A stretch of 64,000 bases of DNA from Deinococcus humi. Lineage in GTDB: Bacteria > Deinococcota > Deinococci > Deinococcales > Deinococcaceae. Under the pieces are notes generated by a model. That model had not been told where the DNA came from and did not search any database. It worked only from the letters and a program-made list of their open reading frames with translations. Shown piece after piece: positions 51,931-63,512 of the stretch. The translations under genes and the position numbers were made by a program. How positions within the stretch are numbered: position 1 is the stretch's first letter; each line of letters starts with the position of its first letter. The stretch covers positions 434,001 through 498,000 of the forward strand of contig NZ_JACHFL010000002.1 of the NCBI RefSeq assembly GCF_014201875.1, read 5' to 3'.

Positions 51931-52530
51931 ATGACCATCAAAGCGGTGTTCTGGGATATCGGCGGCGTGTTGCTCACCAACGGCTGGGACCGGGAACAGC
52001 GTGCGGACGTGCTGGAGCGGTTTGGTCTGGACATCACGGAGTTCACGGAGCGCCACAAACTGGCCGCACCGGAACTGGAACTGGGCCGGATGACCCTGGC
52101 CGAGTATCTGGGACAGACCCTGTTCTACGCCCCGCGTGACTTTACGCCCGACGAGTTCCGCGCCGCGATGGAGGCCGAGAGCAAGTCGCACCCCGATGCG
52201 TTGGCACTGGCGCGTGAGCTGTCGGGCCGGTGGCGCATGTACTCCCTGAACAACGAGGGGCATGACCTGAACGATCACCGGATCCGGACCTTTGGCCTGC
52301 ACGATTTTCTGCTGGGCTTCTTTACCTCATGCTACCTGGGGGTCATGAAGCCCAGCCCCACGATTTACCGCATTGGCCTGCAACTGGCCAACGTGCGCCC
52401 CGAGGAGGCCGTGATGATCGATGACCGCGCCCAGAATGCTGAGGCCGCCCGCTCGGTGGGCATGAACGCCGTGCACTACCGCGACGCCGCGCAACTCCAG
52501 GAGGAACTGGCGGCGCTGGGGGTGCGCTGA
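51931..52530 (+). CDS. HAD superfamily hydrolase
   Basis: 199 residues, MTIKAVFWDIGGVLLTNGWD. The HAD motifs are KAVFWDIGGVL (motif I, where the second Asp is Gly), YSLNNEGHD (motif II), MKPSPTIY (motif III Lys) and VMIDDRAQNAEAAR (motif IV). The missing second Asp of motif I is odd and may lower or change activity. TAAGCT is 7 nt upstream of ATG. A phosphatase of unknown substrate. Confidence 0.8.
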   Translation: MTIKAVFWDIGGVLLTNGWDREQRADVLERFGLDITEFTERHKLAAPELELGRMTLAEYLGQTLFYAPRDFTPDEFRAAMEAESKSHPDALALARELSGRWRMYSLNNEGHDLNDHRIRTFGLHDFLLGFFTSCYLGVMKPSPTIYRIGLQLANVRPEEAVMIDDRAQNAEAARSVGMNAVHYRDAAQLQEELAALGVR

Positions 52531-52552
52531 GCTGGGCGAAGCGCGAAACGCT

Positions 52553-52882
52553 CTAGACCTTGACGAACTCCTGCACGCCCATCACGAACATCACGGCCCC
52601 GCCCACCGGGACCTCTACAGGATCGCTGACCAGGCCCTCGTTCTGCTCGCCCATCGGAACGCTGGGGGCCACCAAGCGGCTGCGGGTACGGCAGGTCTGG
52701 CGAACAAAGCGCTTGAGATCGTCGAGACGTTCATCCGAAACGCCAATCATCAGGGTGGTGTTGCCCTCGCGTAAAAAGCCGCCGGTGCTGGCGAGCTTGG
52801 TGACCTCGAAGGCATTCTCCGAGAGGACGCGGATCAACGCTGTGGCGTCTGCGTCCTGAATGACGGCGAGTACGAGCTTCAT
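52553..52882 (-). CDS. DarA/PstA-type cyclic-di-AMP receptor (PII-like)
   Basis: 109 residues, [20 protein letters not shown]. The PII-like fold shows in [20 protein letters not shown] and [20 protein letters not shown], the B-loop and T-loop pattern of DarA-type proteins that bind c-di-AMP. The final strand [17 protein letters not shown] is typical. Signals potassium or osmotic state in firmicutes; role here inferred. TATTCT is 7 nt before the ATG. Confidence 0.82.
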   Translation of the reverse strand: MKLVLAVIQDADATALIRVLSENAFEVTKLASTGGFLREGNTTLMIGVSDERLDDLKRFVRQTCRTRSRLVAPSVPMGEQNEGLVSDPVEVPVGGAVMFVMGVQEFVKV

Positions 52883-52958
52883 AAGACTCAGAATAGCAAA
52901 TGCGCTATGGGCGGGCACTCGGAGCGGGTTATAAGCGCTTTTCCTGCACGGGGAGTGC

Positions 52959-55199
<2,241 letters not shown>

Positions 55200-55267
55200 C
55201 GAACGAGTCTATCAGGCCTGATTCTGCTGAGGGCGTAATGGGGGCGGGCGCCTGTTGGGATATTTGG

Positions 55268-56215
55268 CTAGGCCGTGCTGGCCTCACCCCGCGTGATGCG
55301 GTCTACTTCTGCCTGTTCCGCCTCATCCAGAGCCCAGCCCACGGCTGCAACGTTCTGGGCGATCTGCTCTGGTTTGGTGGCCCCGGCGATCACACTGCTG
55401 ACCGTGGGCTGGGCGGCCAGCCAGCTGAAGGCCAGTTCCAGCAGGGTGTGGCCGCGTTCCCTGGCAAACGCTTCGAGCGCCTGCACCTTCGTCCAGTTCT
55501 GCGGCGTCATGTACTTGTCCTGTGCGCCCTGCGACGAGGCGAAGCGGGTGCCTTCGGGGATGTTGCCCGGCCCGTACTTGCCGCTCAGCAGCCCGCTCGC
55601 CAGCGGAAAGTACGGCAGCAGGCCCATCCTGAGGTCCTCCAGGGTGGGCAGCAGTTCGCTCTCGGCGTCGCGCACCAGCAGGCTGTACTCGTCCTGGGCA
55701 CAGGTGAACGAGGTGAGGTTGTGCTCCCGGGCAATCTGCGCCGCCTCCCGCACCCCCGCCGCGTCCAGGTTGGAGCAGCCGATGGCGCGAACCTGTCCAG
55801 ACTGCACCAGCTCATGCAACGCCCCCAGCGTGTCGGCCAGTGGCGTCGTGGGGTCAGGTGTGTGGAGCTGATACAGGTCCAGATAGTCGGTCCCCAGGCG
55901 CTTCAGGCTGGCGGCCAGCGCCTTGCGAATGTACTCGGGCCTGGCTCCCTTGCCCGCCTCGCCCATGTCGACACCGAATTTGCTTGCCAGCACGATGTTC
56001 TGCCGCTCCGCGCCCAGCGCCTTCCCGAGCATGGTTTCCGAGCCGCCCCGGTTGCCGTAGATGTCGGCGGTGTCGAACAGGGTGATGCCGTGATCCAGCG
56101 CGGCCCTCACGACTGTGTTGGTGGCGGCCTGATCCAGCCGGCCGCCGAAATTGTTGCATCCCAGGCCCACCACGGAAACGTCGGGGCCGTTCTGTCCAAG
56201 TTGGCGTTTTTGCAT
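55268..56215 (-). CDS. Aldo/keto reductase
   Basis: 315 residues from ATG at 56215 ([20 protein letters not shown]). Catalytic tetrad: [14 protein letters not shown] with Asp and Tyr, [16 protein letters not shown] with Lys, and [12 protein letters not shown] with His. NADPH is bound by the [20 protein letters not shown] / [14 protein letters not shown] part. Reduces carbonyls; substrate unknown. Confidence 0.88.
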   Translation of the reverse strand: MQKRQLGQNGPDVSVVGLGCNNFGGRLDQAATNTVVRAALDHGITLFDTADIYGNRGGSETMLGKALGAERQNIVLASKFGVDMGEAGKGARPEYIRKALAASLKRLGTDYLDLYQLHTPDPTTPLADTLGALHELVQSGQVRAIGCSNLDAAGVREAAQIAREHNLTSFTCAQDEYSLLVRDAESELLPTLEDLRMGLLPYFPLASGLLSGKYGPGNIPEGTRFASSQGAQDKYMTPQNWTKVQALEAFARERGHTLLELAFSWLAAQPTVSSVIAGATKPEQIAQNVAAVGWALDEAEQAEVDRITRGEASTA

Positions 56216-56374
56216 GGCCCCCATTTTGTTCCGGCCCGTGTCGGCCCGCATGAGGGCGGGGTCGGGCAAATGTTGGCTGTGGAGTGTGGTTTCGGACTCA
56301 GGGGCGGTTGCCCGGACCGGATCTCGGCGCCCGTTTGGGTCTGGGTTCCGGCCCGCACGCCTATACTTCCCGCA

Positions 56375-57649
56375 ATGACCACCACAGTTTCAGCCCGTCC
56401 GCCCCATCCGTGGGTGCTGTCCGCCTTCTGGTTCGGCACGGCGTTCCACTGGTTGGTGCTGCTGCTGATCCTGATGCCCGCCAACGTGGAAACTTTCGTG
56501 GGCGAGGCGCGCAAGGGCACCTCGCTGGGCGCTCTGGTGGCGATTGGCGCGGTGATGGCCCTGATCCTGCCGCCCCTGGTGGGAGCCCGCAGTGACCGCA
56601 GCGGGCGGCGGCTGCCGTACCTCCGACTGGGCGTGGCCGTGAATCTGGTGGGTCTGGCGGTGATGGGCTTCGCGGCCATGACGCTCAGTGGCATGAACGG
56701 GTTCTGGGTCTATGTCGTTGGTTTTCTGCTGGTGCAGTTCGGCAACAACTACGCCACCGCGCCGTATTCAGCCCTGATTCCGCAACTGGTGCCGCCCGAA
56801 CAGCGTGGGCGCTACAGCGGCGTCATGGCGCTGCTGCAGGCGTCAGGGCAATTGCTGGGCGCGGTGGCGGCGTTCGCCGTCGGCATTCTGAAACTGCCCG
56901 TCGCCGTGTCGTTTGTGCTGATCGCCGTGGTTCTGCTCGTCCCGGCCCTGATCACCATGCGCGGCATTCCTGAGGCCACCGCTCCCCAGTCTTCGGCACA
57001 GCCCCTGGCCCCTGCAGGTGGGCGGACGCTGAGCATCGCCCAGCTGTTCGCCCATCAGGCGTTCCTGTGGGTCTTCCTGACGCGGGTGCTCTTCTCGCTG
57101 GGGCAATACAGCGTGCAGCCGTTCTTGCAGTACTACAACCGCGACGTGCTGCGTCAGACCGATGCGGGCACCAGCACCAGCATCATGCTGGCGTGCATCA
57201 TCGTGGGCAGCATCGTCTCAGCGTTGATCGGCGGGCGGATCAGCGACCGGGTGGGGCGCAAGCCGGTGATCTACGTGGCGGGTGGGGCCATGGCCGCCGC
57301 CGCGCTGCTGCTGCTGATCGCGCCCAATTACACAGTGGCGCTGGGTCTGGCGCTGTTCTTCGGGCTGGGCTTCGGGGCCTTTACCAGCGTGGACTGGGCA
57401 CTGGGCAGCGACGCCATGCCCAGTGCCAGTAGCTACGCCCGCGACATGGGCATCTGGCATGTGGCCTTCGTCGCGCCGCAGATGACCAGCGCGCCGCAGG
57501 GAGCGCTGTTGGACTGGGGCAACGCGCGTGGGGGCAACTTTGGCTACACCCTGGTGTTTGGCATCGCAGCCGTGTTCTTTATCGCGGGTGTGCTGCTGGT
57601 CCGCAAGGTCCCCGACAACGCGCACCGCACGCAGCAGGTGGCGGCGTAG
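56375..57649 (+). CDS. MFS transporter
   Basis: 424 residues, [20 protein letters not shown], about 12 membrane helices. The [17 protein letters not shown] loop between TM2 and TM3 is the MFS signature, and [18 protein letters not shown] is its repeat in the second half. Similar to sugar or drug exporters (the GPH-like group also shows it). Substrate unknown. TATACT is 7 nt upstream of ATG. Confidence 0.85.
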   Translation: MTTTVSARPPHPWVLSAFWFGTAFHWLVLLLILMPANVETFVGEARKGTSLGALVAIGAVMALILPPLVGARSDRSGRRLPYLRLGVAVNLVGLAVMGFAAMTLSGMNGFWVYVVGFLLVQFGNNYATAPYSALIPQLVPPEQRGRYSGVMALLQASGQLLGAVAAFAVGILKLPVAVSFVLIAVVLLVPALITMRGIPEATAPQSSAQPLAPAGGRTLSIAQLFAHQAFLWVFLTRVLFSLGQYSVQPFLQYYNRDVLRQTDAGTSTSIMLACIIVGSIVSALIGGRISDRVGRKPVIYVAGGAMAAAALLLLIAPNYTVALGLALFFGLGFGAFTSVDWALGSDAMPSASSYARDMGIWHVAFVAPQMTSAPQGALLDWGNARGGNFGYTLVFGIAAVFFIAGVLLVRKVPDNAHRTQQVAA

Positions 57650-57755
57650 CGGCGCGGAAGCGGGACTCACCCGATCTGCCGGAAATCTTGTCTTCCCATT
57701 AAGACGGTGCGGTGGCTTCCACAGGTCCATGCCCGGCCGTGACACGGTTTGAACC

Positions 57756-58253
57756 ATGAGCGACGACATGACCCGTGAACAATCCATCAAACATATTGCC
57801 GGCATCATCAAGGACGTCAAGTTCGCCATGCTGACCACCGTGACCGACGCGGGCCACATGCATGCGCGGCCCATGACCACCCAGCAGGCCGAGTTCGACG
57901 GTGACCTGTGGTTCATCGGCGGCAAGGACACTGAGAGCGTTCATGACATGGCTCAGCGCCCTCAGGTCAACGTGAGCTACGTCGATGTCGACAGCAGCAA
58001 CTATGTCAGTCTGACTGGCACCGCCGAACTGGTGGAGGACCGCGCCAAGCTCGACGAGCTGTGGAGTGACTTCTACAAGACCTATTTTGAAGGCGGCAAG
58101 GACGATCCCAACGTCCAGCTGATCAAGATCAGCACGCACGGCGCGGAACTGTGGGAAGGTCCCGGCAAGGTCAAGGCCCTTTACGAAATGGCAAAAGGGG
58201 CAGTAACGGGCAAGCGCGGCGACATGGGCAACAACGAGACGGTTAAGTTGTAA
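57756..58253 (+). CDS. General stress, pyridoxamine 5'-phosphate oxidase-like FMN-binding protein
   Basis: 165 residues. The flavin-binding split barrel shows in FAMLTTVTDAGHMHARPMTT, DGDLWFIGGKDTESVHDMAQ and VNVSYVDVDSSNYVSLTGTA. The end (YKTYFEGGKDDPNVQLIKIS) is typical of the Bacillus YdaG/GSP26-like group. Likely binds FMN or F420 and acts in stress resistance. Confidence 0.82.
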   Translation: MSDDMTREQSIKHIAGIIKDVKFAMLTTVTDAGHMHARPMTTQQAEFDGDLWFIGGKDTESVHDMAQRPQVNVSYVDVDSSNYVSLTGTAELVEDRAKLDELWSDFYKTYFEGGKDDPNVQLIKISTHGAELWEGPGKVKALYEMAKGAVTGKRGDMGNNETVKL

Positions 58254-58282
58254 TTCGGCGTTCCGCGTCAAGATCCGCCCCA

Positions 58283-58318
58283 AGCCCCCACCAGTGACTG
58301 GATGAGCTGGTGGGGGCT
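58283..58318 (+). terminator. Terminator after the FMN-binding protein
   Basis: 12-bp perfect stem AGCCCCCACCAG/CTGGTGGGGGCT with a 12-base loop. Confidence 0.7.
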
Positions 58319-58407
58319 GTCCATGCCGTGCGCCTCTGGATGGCTCCGACAGGCCCAACGCGGCTGACTGCGCGTCCGCTCTCCATGCCCAGTACACTGT
58401 CGGGCAG

Positions 58408-59169
58408 ATGCTCAAGTTTATGGCCTTTGGCGACGTGCACGCTGATTTTGAGACATTGTGGGCCGCCCTGCGCGCCGCGAGCTGTGTGGACGGCTCGTTC
58501 ATGCCGACGCCTCCAGTGCGCTCGGGTCTGTTTCAGGTGGTCCTCATCGGCGATCTGGTGCATCCCAAGAACGAGGGCGAATATGCCCGCCTGATCGGCC
58601 TGCCGCGTTTTCACATGCGTGATCCGGATCATCTGCTGCTGGCGGCGCGCAATCAGGCGGCTGGGCTGGAGCGGCTCCGCCTTTATCAGGCTGCCGCGCC
58701 GCACGCGGTCCATATCCTGCTGGGCAACCACGATGACGCTGTGTTGAACGGCAGCTATACCCTGGGCACCAGCGGCGGTCTGGTTCACCTGGAATTTGAT
58801 CCCGAGCGCGGTGGTGTGCTGCTGCCCGAACACCTGCGAACCTGGATCGGCCAGTTCCCTCGCGAACTGCGGGTCGGTGCAGTACAGTTCGCCCACGTCT
58901 CGCCGTTGCCCGCCCACACCCAATACGACGATCTGTTCTATGGCGACCGCAGCACCAAGCACTGGTTCCGGGACACGCCGGAGTATGTGGAGATGGCTGG
59001 TCTGGCGTTTGGCGTCTACGGCCATACCCAGATTGACGACGGCATCCTCCTGGACGAGGAACACCGGTTCGCCATGATTGACGCCCTTCACGCCCGCGAG
59101 TACCTGGAACTGATGATCGACAACTCCGATCCGGTGCCGTTGCAGGCGGTCCGTGCGGTGCCATTCTGA
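58408..59169 (+). CDS. Metallophosphatase
   Basis: 253 residues. Calcineurin-like motifs: FMAFGDVHADFETLW (D-x-H), QVVLIGDLVHPKNEG (G-D-x-V), HILLGNHDDAVLN (G-N-H-D), QFAHVSPLPAHT, and GVYGHTQIDDGILL (G-H-T). Two metal ions hydrolyse phosphoesters. Substrate unknown; phosphoprotein or dinucleotide types are possible. TACACT is a likely -10. Confidence 0.85.
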   Translation: MLKFMAFGDVHADFETLWAALRAASCVDGSFMPTPPVRSGLFQVVLIGDLVHPKNEGEYARLIGLPRFHMRDPDHLLLAARNQAAGLERLRLYQAAAPHAVHILLGNHDDAVLNGSYTLGTSGGLVHLEFDPERGGVLLPEHLRTWIGQFPRELRVGAVQFAHVSPLPAHTQYDDLFYGDRSTKHWFRDTPEYVEMAGLAFGVYGHTQIDDGILLDEEHRFAMIDALHAREYLELMIDNSDPVPLQAVRAVPF

Positions 59170-59320
59170 CTTCGGGCAGGCCCGGTTGTGCCCAGGCCTT
59201 AGCGCGCGCTCGGTGCGGCAGAATTGTCGCCTTGTTGACAAGTTCCCAGGGCGCGGCTATCCTTAACCCCGCTGCTTTTCGTAGGCAGCGGCAGGAATGA
59301 AAATTCAAGCGCCAGCATGG

Positions 59321-59396
<76 letters not shown>

Positions 59397-59423
59397 CCGC
59401 CCTCTCCATTGCGGAGAGAGCAA

Positions 59424-59499
59424 GGCTAGATAGCTCAGCTGGTAGAGCAAACGATTGAAAATCGTTGGGTCGCCGGTTCAAGTCCGGCTCTGGCCACCA
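59424..59499 (+). tRNA. tRNA-Phe (GAA)
   Basis: The acceptor GGCTAGA pairs with TCTGGCC with one wobble, then discriminator A and CCA. The anticodon loop TTGAAAA is closed by AACGA/TCGTT, giving GAA. The T-arm GCCGGTTCAAGTCCGGC is regular. Only 27 bp after tRNA-Asp, so one transcript. Confidence 0.95.
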
Positions 59500-59505
59500 A
59501 ATAGA

Positions 59506-59531
59506 AACCTCGTCTCTGACGGGGTTTTTTT
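59506..59531 (+). terminator. Terminator of the tRNA operon
   Basis: Stem AACCTCGTC/GACGGGGTT with one G-T pair and loop TCT, followed by a run of T. Confidence 0.85.
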
Positions 59532-59544
59532 CGTTATACGGGTC

Positions 59545-60015
59545 TTAGGCCAGGTCTTCCCGGTTCACGATGTGTCGCACCGCCCCGGAGTCTCCGCCCA
59601 GCAGCTCACGGAGAGCGAGAGGATAGACGGGGCGGGATTCAATCTCGTCGACTGGAATCCATTCGCTGAGCACGTTGGCATCGTCCAACACGGAGAACGG
59701 CTCGTCAGGCAGTTCGGCGGGGGGGTCCATGTGGAAATAAAAGCCGATCTCATGCTGACGCCGATGTGCCGGCCCGAAGAAGTTCTCCACAATGCCCAGC
59801 AATCTCATCTGTCCCGGCAAGACGCCAGTTTCCTCCAGCCATTCACGCTCGGCGCAGCGGCGCACGTCCTCATCGGTGGCGAGTGCGCCGCCGGGCAGAT
59901 ACCAGAAGCCGATACCCTGTTCGGTATTGGCCAGCAGCTTTCCATTCCGGATACACACGATGACCACGCGTACGCTGAACTTCAGGCCGCCCAGGTGCAG
60001 CCGTATGTCGGTCAT
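59545..60015 (-). CDS. Nudix hydrolase
   Basis: 156 residues, MTDIRLHLGGLKFSVRVVIV. The Nudix box is complete: GALATDE then REWLEETGV, with the spacing G-x5-E-x7-REW-x-EE-x-G. It hydrolyses nucleoside diphosphate derivatives. Its start overlaps the stop of the repeat protein gene as ATGA. Deinococcus genomes have many Nudix genes. Confidence 0.88.
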   Translation of the reverse strand: MTDIRLHLGGLKFSVRVVIVCIRNGKLLANTEQGIGFWYLPGGALATDEDVRRCAEREWLEETGVLPGQMRLLGIVENFFGPAHRRQHEIGFYFHMDPPAELPDEPFSVLDDANVLSEWIPVDEIESRPVYPLALRELLGGDSGAVRHIVNREDLA

Positions 60016-61415
60016 GCCAGAGCCTCGGCTTCCGCACGGACGCTGGGGTCCTCGTCCTGGCGCAACTGCTCGCGCAGGGCGGGGGAGAGATCATCCCGGC
60101 CAGCCACCGCCAGTCGCACGCCTGCGTCCGCGTCGTGGCTGAGCGCCTGGAGCAGTTCGGATGGCAGCTTCTTGTGAGCAGCGGCGGCGCGGCGCACCCC
60201 AGTATTCGCGTCCTGGGCCAGCCTCCGCAGCGTGTCGCCGTCCGGCGCAGCGGAATAGGCCACTGCCCGGCGGACCTCCGCGTTGTCGTCCACCGCCAGA
60301 CGGGCAAGTCGCTCCGGCCCCAGATCGGGCCGCACGGCCAGAATCGTGCGGATGGTGGGGTCTGCGTCCCCCAGCAAGACGTCCAGCACGCTGCCGGGCA
60401 GGTTGTCGGCACTGGCCACATGCAGTCGGATGTCCTGCTCCGGGGCGCGGGCCAAGGCTAGGACCGCGCCCTCGGGCAGGTCGTCGCGCTCCAGGACCGC
60501 GCGGCGCACCGACTCAGCCTCATCGTGGGCCAGCCGCTCCAGCACGCTGACCGAGGCGTCCGGGCGGCGGGCCAGGGCGGCGCGCACATCCGGATCGGCG
60601 TCGTTCTGGGCGCGTTCCAACCAACTGGCCGGCACTTTCCAGCCTTGCAGCGCGGCGGCCCGCACGGAGGGCTCGTCGCTGCTGGACAGCCACTCGCGCA
60701 CGTTGCGCGGCAGATCTACGCGGCGGGCCAGCGTGGCCAGCACGTCTGTGTCGCTGTCCGCCGCCAGCGTCAGCATGCAGTCCAGCGGCAGATCCAGGCG
60801 GCGGGCCACGCTGGCCCGCACCAGACCGTGGCTGTCTTCCACCATTGTCCGCAGGATGTCGCCGGGGAGATCGGGGCGGGCCGCCACCGCCTTTCGCACG
60901 TCGTAATCATCGTCGGCGGCCAGTTGACGGGTCAGGGCCAGCGACAGTTCCCCGCGTTTTGCCACCATCTCACGAATCTGCCAGCCCGCGTCGCCTGCAA
61001 GGGCTGCCACCCGGTTCTCGCTCAGCTTCGGGCGGGCCGCCAGCGCCGTTCGCACGCTGTAGTCCTCATGGCGCAGGGCGCCGTCCAGCACCCAGTCGGG
61101 CACCTCGGGCAGGGACAGCAGCGCCGCCACACCCTCGCCAGGAAAGACATTCAGAAAGCCGGGACGGGCCAGACGTAGCAAGGGCAGGCCCGGATTGTCC
61201 ATCACGTCCTGCGGGTAGGCCGCGGCCAGCGCGCCCAGCACCTCCAGCGGCGCGTTGGGATGCCGGGCCACCCGTGAGCGTACCCGCGCGTCCGGGTGGG
61301 CGCTCAGGCCCGACAGCACCGACGCCGTGGCCTGCGGGTGCGCTGCTGCCTCCAGCGCCCCGTCCACCCCCAGGGAGGTCAGCGTGCGCGGGTCGAGTTC
61401 AGAAGGAGTGGTCAT
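60012..61415 (-). CDS. Leucine-rich-repeat-variant (LRV/HEAT-like) repeat protein
   Basis: 467 residues made almost wholly of about 24-residue repeats of the form D-x-D-x-x-V-R-x-A-x-A-x-R-x-D-L-P-x-x-x-L, about 15 copies; for example DYDVRKAVAARPDLPGDILR, ESVRRAVLERDDLPEGAVL, DAGVRLAVAGRDDLSPALRE. This is the LRV solenoid, a protein- or nucleic-acid-binding scaffold. Coupled to two Nudix genes. Partner unknown. Confidence 0.82.
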   Translation of the reverse strand: MTTPSELDPRTLTSLGVDGALEAAAHPQATASVLSGLSAHPDARVRSRVARHPNAPLEVLGALAAAYPQDVMDNPGLPLLRLARPGFLNVFPGEGVAALLSLPEVPDWVLDGALRHEDYSVRTALAARPKLSENRVAALAGDAGWQIREMVAKRGELSLALTRQLAADDDYDVRKAVAARPDLPGDILRTMVEDSHGLVRASVARRLDLPLDCMLTLAADSDTDVLATLARRVDLPRNVREWLSSSDEPSVRAAALQGWKVPASWLERAQNDADPDVRAALARRPDASVSVLERLAHDEAESVRRAVLERDDLPEGAVLALARAPEQDIRLHVASADNLPGSVLDVLLGDADPTIRTILAVRPDLGPERLARLAVDDNAEVRRAVAYSAAPDGDTLRRLAQDANTGVRRAAAAHKKLPSELLQALSHDADAGVRLAVAGRDDLSPALREQLRQDEDPSVRAEAEALA

Positions 61416-62247
61416 GGGAAACAGGATAGGGGTCTACCCGTCGTCCCAGGGACACCGCGCGGTCAATGAGCTGGCGCGCGATGCTGAAGGGCGGGGGAAG
61501 GTGCGGGAGGCTGGCGATGGGAAACCACCGTGCATCCTCGATCTCTTCGGGCTGCAGGGCGATCTCGCCGCCGTCCCATTTGGCGTCGAAGCCGATCATC
61601 AACGAGTGGGGAAAGGGCCAGGGCTGGCTCAGGACGTAGCGCAGGTTCCTGATCTCCACCCCCACCTCCTCCTGAACCTCGCGCGCAGCGGCGTGTTCCA
61701 GCGTCTCGGAGGGCTGCACGAAGCCTGCCAGCGCCGAATAGACGCCGGGCGCGAAATTCGGGCCGCGAGCCAGCAGCAGTTCGGTGTCCGGACCGCTGCC
61801 CCGCCGGATCAGTACCATCGCCACCGGGGCCACGCGTGGATACACGCTCAGGCTGCAACTGGGGCACACTTTGGAATGCTCGTAGCCCGCAAAAATCAGC
61901 GGCGTGGCGCAGCGCCCGCAGAACTGGTGGGTGCGGTTGAAGTCCAGCACCTGGGCGGCGTATCCGGCCAGCCCGGACAGATCGTCGTCCAGTCGTCCCA
62001 GCAGCGCCCGCAACGGCGTGAGACTGTACCCGTCCGGCGGGTCCCCCTGCAACTGCGCACAGACGTAGGGTTGACCGTCCAGCAGGCCCAGCGGGCGGAC
62101 CAGATCGACCGCGAAGTCTTCCGCGCGGCCCACTGGCAGCGTGTGATCCCCGCGCAGCAGCAGTTTGTGGCCCTGGAAGATGAACCAGGTGGCCGGGCCG
62201 TCCGGCAACTCGGTCAGGTCCTCGAAGCGTATGGGACGGGAGACCAT
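61399..62247 (-). CDS. nudC: NADH pyrophosphatase NudC
   Basis: 282 residues. It has the NudC zinc ribbon (FCGRCATPLIFAG, KVCPSCSLSVYPR), the Nudix box GFVQPSETLEHAAAREVQEE, and the SQPWPFPHSLMIGF motif of the family. Hydrolyses NADH and removes NAD caps from RNA. The start codon abuts the upstream VWA gene stop as TGATG. Confidence 0.9.
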   Translation of the reverse strand: MVSRPIRFEDLTELPDGPATWFIFQGHKLLLRGDHTLPVGRAEDFAVDLVRPLGLLDGQPYVCAQLQGDPPDGYSLTPLRALLGRLDDDLSGLAGYAAQVLDFNRTHQFCGRCATPLIFAGYEHSKVCPSCSLSVYPRVAPVAMVLIRRGSGPDTELLLARGPNFAPGVYSALAGFVQPSETLEHAAAREVQEEVGVEIRNLRYVLSQPWPFPHSLMIGFDAKWDGGEIALQPEEIEDARWFPIASLPHLPPPFSIARQLIDRAVSLGRRVDPYPVSHDHSF

Positions 62248-63365
62248 CAGCCCTCCTCTAGCCGCAGGACCTCACCGAAGGGAAAACCCTCGTCCTCCAG
62301 CCCGCCGGGGGGCACCACCCATAGTGTCGGCATTCGCGGCGCGGCGTCGGGGAAGTCGCCGTAGCCGTCGGTCAGGTAGATCAGCACGTCCGGCTCGTGG
62401 TCATCCAGCAGCCTGAAAATGGGGCGAAAATCTGTGCCGCCGCCCCCCTGCGGCGCGGGAATGGCGCCCCCGGGTGACAGCTCGTGTGGCCCGTACGCCT
62501 CGGTGTCGGCGTAGTACAGGGTGGCGCGGACGTGCGGGTACGCTCCCAGCACGCCCTGGACCTCGCCCACCAGCGCTTTGACCGCCTCGTCGTCGACGCT
62601 GCCGGAGGTGTCCACCGCAATTAAGGCACTCAGGCTCTCGTCGTCCAGAGCTTCCAGATACAGCCCGCGTCCCACGAAGCGGCGGTCAAAGCCCCCGAAG
62701 TCCACTGGAGTCCGGGCCAGAAAACGCCACAGGTGCGCCCGCCAGTCCAGCCGCGCCGGGGCCAGCCGCGCCAGCTCGCGGTGTGCGCCCAGCGGATCGT
62801 CGCCCTGGCCGCCGCTCATGGCGTCCATGCTGCGGGCCTTGGCCATCGCCTGCTGCCATTGTTTCGCGGCGTTGGATGACTTCTGGCCGTTTTTCGGGGG
62901 CGCGTCGCTGGGGGGGCCGTCCAGCAGGTCGTCGCCGCCCTCATCACCCTCGCCGTCCTCCTCACCCTCGGCCAGCAGCGCGGTGTAGACCTCCTCCACG
63001 CTCAGCTTTTCCAGATGGTCATCGCGGCGCGAACTCGGCGGCGTGGGCAAGCCCGCCGCGTCCACCATGCCGTTCACGATCAGGTCGGCCGACTTGTTCC
63101 AGCGCTTCTTCTCACGCGGGCCGCGCCGTTCCACATGCGAGAGCGCGGCATGCAGGACCTCGTGCAGCAGCAGGCCGTCCAGCACGTCGGAGGGCAGCGA
63201 GGCCGCCACTTCCGGATTCACGTAGACCCGCTCGCCGTCCGTACCTGCCGCCGCCACCTCGCGCGACGGCACGAACTCCGCGTGCAGCAGCAGCGTGGCG
63301 AAGAAGGCCGACTTGCCGCGAATCCGTAATCTTGAGCCGGAGATCAGGTGCTGGAAGTCAGGCAT
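62247..63365 (-). CDS. VWA-like protein with metallopeptidase-type N-terminus (DUF2201)
   Basis: 372 residues, MPDFQHLISGSRLRIRGKSA. The N-terminal part has LLLHEVLHAALSHVERRGPR with the H-E-x-x-H zinc motif, then an acidic linker. The C-terminal VWA-like part has LIAVDTSGSVDDEAVKALVG (MIDAS-type D-x-S-x-S) and VLIYLTDGYGDFPDAAPRM. This pairs with MoxR-type AAA proteins, one of which is next on the right. Role in the cell unknown. Confidence 0.82.
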   Translation of the reverse strand: MPDFQHLISGSRLRIRGKSAFFATLLLHAEFVPSREVAAAGTDGERVYVNPEVAASLPSDVLDGLLLHEVLHAALSHVERRGPREKKRWNKSADLIVNGMVDAAGLPTPPSSRRDDHLEKLSVEEVYTALLAEGEEDGEGDEGGDDLLDGPPSDAPPKNGQKSSNAAKQWQQAMAKARSMDAMSGGQGDDPLGAHRELARLAPARLDWRAHLWRFLARTPVDFGGFDRRFVGRGLYLEALDDESLSALIAVDTSGSVDDEAVKALVGEVQGVLGAYPHVRATLYYADTEAYGPHELSPGGAIPAPQGGGGTDFRPIFRLLDDHEPDVLIYLTDGYGDFPDAAPRMPTLWVVPPGGLEDEGFPFGEVLRLEEG

Positions 63366-63512
63366 ACGGCCCTCTGTCGCAGCCAGTGGTGGAGAGCTGA
63401 TGGCTTGTGGACAGAGGGGGGGCTGCCTGGCCTGGGTTCTCGTCTTCGCCCATTTCCCCTCTGCGTCGTAGCGGCCTCTCTACAGGCCACCAATGGAGGT
63501 CTGCCCGCCCGC

